The translations under genes were made by a program, and so were the position numbers. 64,000 nt of DNA, from contig RQOL01000660.1 in the NCBI GenBank assembly GCA_013076295.1, positions 3,720,001 through 3,784,000 of the forward strand. The letters run 5' to 3'. Numbering within the stretch: the stretch's first letter is position 1; every line of letters starts with the position of its first letter. The notes beneath the pieces are model-generated. The model saw only the letters and a list, made by a program, of their open reading frames with translations, was not told the DNA's origin and made no database searches. This stretch comes from Sanderia malayensis (Eukaryota; Cnidaria; Scyphozoa; Semaeostomeae; Pelagiidae). Shown here piece by piece: positions 61,101-64,000 of the stretch.

Positions 61101-62684
61101 TTCATGTTTTATCAATACTCTCTTGCAATCATATTGCTAATTACATTAATGTATGCTATTTTCCAGTTACCAACAACCTACCAGTCAACATCGAGGTCCG
61201 CGAGTTCGCCAAGTTCCAACGTTTCAACCTTTAACGCAGTATCAATATCCATCGTTATACGATCAAGACTTCCAAGGTAATGGTAAGTTTTATCTCCACA
61301 CTCCCTGATTGTTTTGTTCTAAAACTGCGTATTCCATTGATAATTCACATTGGCCCGGGTGTAGCGTTCAAGATAACGCTAGTTTTAGCAATCAAACTCT
61401 GTTTTGGGAATCGACTACCTGCCCGAACTTAAGTCAAATGCTGAAGTAGTTCTCAATTCAGTTGAAATATATGTCCACATACAAGTCTGTGTAGATACGA
61501 AACAAGACTTTTTGCTGTAGTCTATTGTTTCATAACAATATACTATACATTCTCTATTGTTTTTAGAACAATAGACCATACAATGTCCTGTCTGTTTCTC
61601 CATGCAAATTTACTTTTTTTTAACTGGTTCTTTTCAGGCTCTGATTTTTATTCGCTGCTGCCTGAGGATGATAGAGTAAGTAGGCGATTTATTCTTGGGG
61701 AATTTCACTGTTAACGTTGTACTATGTTATGCTTTGTCAGTTATGATATTAGTAGTTGTGACCATTTCAGATGGTTGCTATGATTGCAATGATTACGCTA
61801 AGACAACCTCACAGCGAATAGGGCCACGTAGAAATGCAGCTAACCAACAGCTTCTGTTATCGAGAGTCAGGATCTAGGGATAGATAATGCAGATTACAAG
61901 ACAGATGGAGTAATTTTTCTGATACAGTAAAAACCCGCATATAAGAGCCAATGGACTAAGAACCTTCAGAATGATTTTGCTTCTCAAAACAATAGGAGAA
62001 ACAATAGCCTATTGTCTTGGAACAATAGGCTGGAAGGAAAATTTACAGGTTCTTATATGCGGGTTTTTTTTGTATTGATGGATTTTATGAATATTGTTAT
62101 CGGATATTCGAGTACCAACTTTAGTCTCCGTTGGGGAGAGAACTCTTCTGTGGAATTTGATTTTAAACGTACACAAATTATAACGAGTCTTACTTTACCT
62201 GTTAAGCTGTGCTATAACTTGCGAAGCAGATGTGTAATAGCTGAAAATAAGAACCATAGGTTGTATTCAATGCAAGGTAAGGTCGAGTCGAGTGAAGTGA
62301 GTGGATTCGCATTTTGCTTTTTAGTTGTACAAGTACTATTTACAACAGAAGCTCTGATCTTGCAATAGAATCCCGAGTAAGGAAACTTGAATGCATAATT
62401 GTACATAAATATGCATAGCAGAAGATTGTTTTTACTTGTATTGGGTGCTTTGAGCTGAAATTGATGAATTAGGGTGATTTGTGCAATAAATGTGGCAATT
62501 CAATTCAATTCATTTCAAAAGCTTGAATTGAAATGAATTGAATTGAATTGAGTGTGAATATTTCTATTTGTTTTAAATTCAGATGGCTGCTGAATTGTAT
62601 TTTGCCCAATCTGGCTCATCTGGTTTCATAAGTCAGTTGGCAAATACGCGACGTTCTCCATCTGATGTAATATCTCTAGACTGA
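55181..62684 (+). CDS. PIAS: PIAS-family SUMO E3 ligase (672 aa, 16 exons)
   Basis: Exons: 55181-55255, 55517-56243, 56919-57003, 57144-57194, 57462-57552, 58006-58143, 58552-58657, 58792-58865, 59445-59539, 59730-59795, 59976-60064, 60267-60332, 60765-60870, 61167-61276, 61638-61675, 62583-62684. Domains in order: SAP ([20 protein letters not shown], then [11 protein letters not shown]; residues about 28-65), a Ser/His-rich linker with NHHHHHG, a PINIT domain ending near HRPVNITSF, an SP-RING zinc finger ([18 protein letters not shown], then [19 protein letters not shown]), and a SUMO-interaction motif [11 protein letters not shown]. It ends DVISLD. The family transfers SUMO to nuclear proteins including transcription factors. 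Length is close to human PIAS1 (651). Exon 1 adds 25 residues before the usual SAP start. A start at the internal Met in exon 2 cannot be excluded. Confidence 0.94.
56505..56850. repeat. Degenerate tandem repeat, about 30-36 bp units
   Basis: Roughly ten diverged units of the form CACTAGTGGAACAGTTTTCT followed by AAATCATTAG lie in the second PIAS intron. Units vary in length and have drifted, suggesting an old satellite. Confidence 0.75.
58376..58510. mobile_element. Decayed relative of the TACAGTA-type MITE
   Basis: TACAGCGACTCCCCGCGTAT resembles the left end of the 60570 and 61923 elements. ACAATAG core repeats follow, including an internal duplication of ACAATAGCCCTTTGTTCAGA. The right end is not clear. 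It lies about 40 bases before PIAS exon 7. Confidence 0.5.
59194..59327. mobile_element. AAGCCTGGTTTCCATAT-type MITE, copy 2
   Basis: It is closely similar to 53046-53183, with left end TAAGCCTGGTTTCCATATAG and right end ATATGGAAACCCGGCTT. The middle (ACATTGTCAAAAGTTGATTT) is also shared. It lies in the PIAS intron before the SP-RING exon. Confidence 0.8.
60570..60720. mobile_element. TACAGTA-type MITE, copy 2
   Basis: Left end TACAGTAAAAACCCGCATGT, right end ACATACGGGTTCTTACTGTA, with internal CCAGCCTATTGTTC and GACAATAGGC arms. TA flanks both ends. It lies in the PIAS intron before the SIM exon. Confidence 0.82.
61483..61600. repeat. Palindromic fragment related to the TACAGTA-type MITE
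   Basis: GTCTATTGTTTCATAACAAT and TCTATTGTTTTTAGAACAAT, then AGACC, form nested inverted repeats like the core of the neighbouring elements. Terminal repeats are missing or unrecognisable. Confidence 0.45.
61923..62074. mobile_element. TACAGTA-type MITE, copy 3 (opposite internal orientation)
   Basis: Left end TACAGTAAAAACCCGCATAT; right end TATATGCGGGTTTTTTTTGTA. The internal CAATAGGCTGGAAGGAAAAT reads in the opposite orientation to copy 2. It lies in the last PIAS intron. Confidence 0.8.
62496..62550. repeat. Near-perfect 55-bp palindrome in the last PIAS intron
   Basis: The left arm CAATTCAATTCAATTCATTT, then CAA, is mirrored exactly by TTG, then AAATGAATTGAATTGAATTG, around a nine-base loop. 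It is built from AATTC/GAATT units. It lies 33 bases before the final PIAS exon. Confidence 0.8.
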
Positions 62685-63506
62685 CCATAGCCGAATTCTT
62701 GTCATTTTGCGAACACATTCATGAACAATTTAATTTCTCGCGTTGAGATTTATCGGTGAGCTTTTCCACTGGAATGTATTTGTTAAATTTAATGTTGCTG
62801 TTTTTTGCCTTGTTTTGTAGCAAGGCTTTATTCGTTGCATTTCACCTCTCCTCCCCCTTTTCAGATGTAGCTTGAGATTTTTACCCCCAGCTAAATTTTG
62901 ATCTTTTACCTCTGATGTGGTAGTTATTCTCAGCTTGGCTTTTCCTCCCCAACCAGATTGTCATGAAGGGTTCCAGATCTTTGAATTTGACTTTCTTCTC
63001 TTTTCTCAAAACCATACCCTGCTTCTGAATAAAACGTTTGGATTTTTGTGTTATAAGAGCAATGCATTTTTTTGAATTATTGGCTAGGAAAATCTCTCGG
63101 TAGTATTATTTAATAACATTAAGTTCTTCTAGGAGAAAATTATATTGTTGTTTAGTTGACTTTTGAAGTACGATACCAGAGGACTTGATATGCAAATCAA
63201 TTGCCTTATAAAAATCATTTAGAAAACCTCAAATAGTAATTTTATTAATTGTTAAGACATATAAAGATAAATATTTCCAGAACCTAAGTTTTGTTAATGC
63301 TTTTATTCGCTATCAAATGTGTACAATTTATTTTGTTGTGTTTATGTTGTCAATATCTGACATCTGGAGACAGAAAAGTGGGAGGGGGACAGTGGATTTC
63401 TAATGACGTCAGAAGTGTTCATAACACCTTGGACCTTACCGCTCTGGCAAAGACTTTAACTTGCCGTAAATTAGTAAACTGAGTTGAGTAGTTAAACTAC
63501 ATTAGG
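62685..63506. other. Spacer between PIAS and the last gene
   Basis: The PIAS 3' flank is followed by T-rich sequence. No gene was recognised. The final 100 bases would hold the promoter or 5' UTR of the next gene. Confidence 0.5.
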
Positions 63507-64000
63507 ATGGAGGACGAAGTAGAAGAGTTAGAATTGTCAATAAACGAACTGTCGCAAACTGAGGTGCAGGTTTCTGATGCAAATACTAACACAGCATTGT
63601 CCGAAGGCAATCACGATGCAAGGCCTAGGCCGGATAACTTGGAACAAGAGAAGAGAAATGTAATTTATGATATCGAGGAATGGAGAATTCGAAAGGAATC
63701 AAAGGAGAAGACAGAAGCAGTAGACAAAATAAAACAATTTAAAATCAGGTATAATATTTTGTCAATGTATGTACAGCTTGTTTTTAACTTTAATTATTAT
63801 TTGTCAGTGGTGAGTAGAAATTATTCCTATTTTTTCTAGTCACTTCGTTTTATTTATATTCAAATTGTAAAAAGTTGCATTGTTATGTTTTATTATGGGA
63901 TTTAACTTTACCAGGATATCTTCGCTGGAAAAAGAAAGGAATTCGCAAATTTTTAACAAGAAAAATGAGTTTCAGAAAGAGTTTTGTGAACTTGAAGAGC
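63507..64000 (+). CDS. 5' end of a coiled-coil protein gene (partial)
   Basis: Exon 1 is 63507-63748 and exon 2 begins at 63915 and continues past the window, joined in phase 2. The start MEDEVEELELSINELSQTEV is followed by a highly charged helical segment (EEWRIRKESKEKTEAVDKIK, then RISSLEKERNSQIFNKKNEF). Heptad-like spacing and the Glu/Lys content suggest a coiled coil. I do not recognise the family. There is too little sequence to infer a role. Confidence 0.65.

Noticed and set aside
1..64000. tRNA or rRNA genes
   Set aside because: I saw no cloverleaf with A and B boxes and no rRNA-like blocks, but a covariance-model scan would be needed to exclude short RNA genes.

Overview
This is an intron-rich, AT-rich animal nuclear sequence. 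Introns are short (about 50 to 1300 bases) with ordinary GT-AG boundaries. The window holds a Hes repressor ending in WRPW, a PIAS SUMO ligase, LSG1, MYBBP1A and a C3orf38 homologue, together with many small inverted-repeat elements. Gene content and repeat style suggest a non-bilaterian animal (cnidarian or sponge). That placement is inference and I cannot name a species.

Region 1 (1-24126) is a tandem array of divergent lipoxygenase-like genes, all on the + strand: the 3' end of copy A, a two-exon relic, and complete copies B, C and D. Each complete copy has 12 exons with the same splice phases and codes for 740, 741 or 742 residues. The proteins have a signal peptide, an acidic His/Asp-rich stretch, no recognisable PLAT domain, and a lipoxygenase fold. 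They keep three iron-binding histidines and the Gly typical of R-lipoxygenases. The fourth protein-side ligand (Asn/His) is Gly in all four copies, and the terminal Ile is Thr. Exons are far more similar between copies than introns, and variant sites are mosaic, which points to gene conversion.

Region 2 (24772-36297) holds LSG1 (+), an intronless CXC/DDE-transposase-like gene (-), and a C3orf38-like gene (+). The last two are head to head across a short spacer carrying a perfect CRE palindrome.

Region 3 (39000-42278) is a hes gene whose upstream 250 bases carry CSL (Notch effector) sites, CCAAT boxes and HES-type sites.

Region 4 (42729-54514) is MYBBP1A in 38 exons, with a 17-base minisatellite and duplicated exon-end sequence in one intron. 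Region 5 (55181-62684) is a 16-exon PIAS gene. A coiled-coil gene begins at 63507 and runs off the window.

Several families of small inverted-repeat (MITE-like) elements sit in introns and spacers, some with two or more copies here. LSG1 and MYBBP1A, both ribosome-biogenesis genes, each carry a CACGTG E-box near their start.

Exon boundaries were read by eye from splice consensus, codon phase and protein similarity. No search was run.
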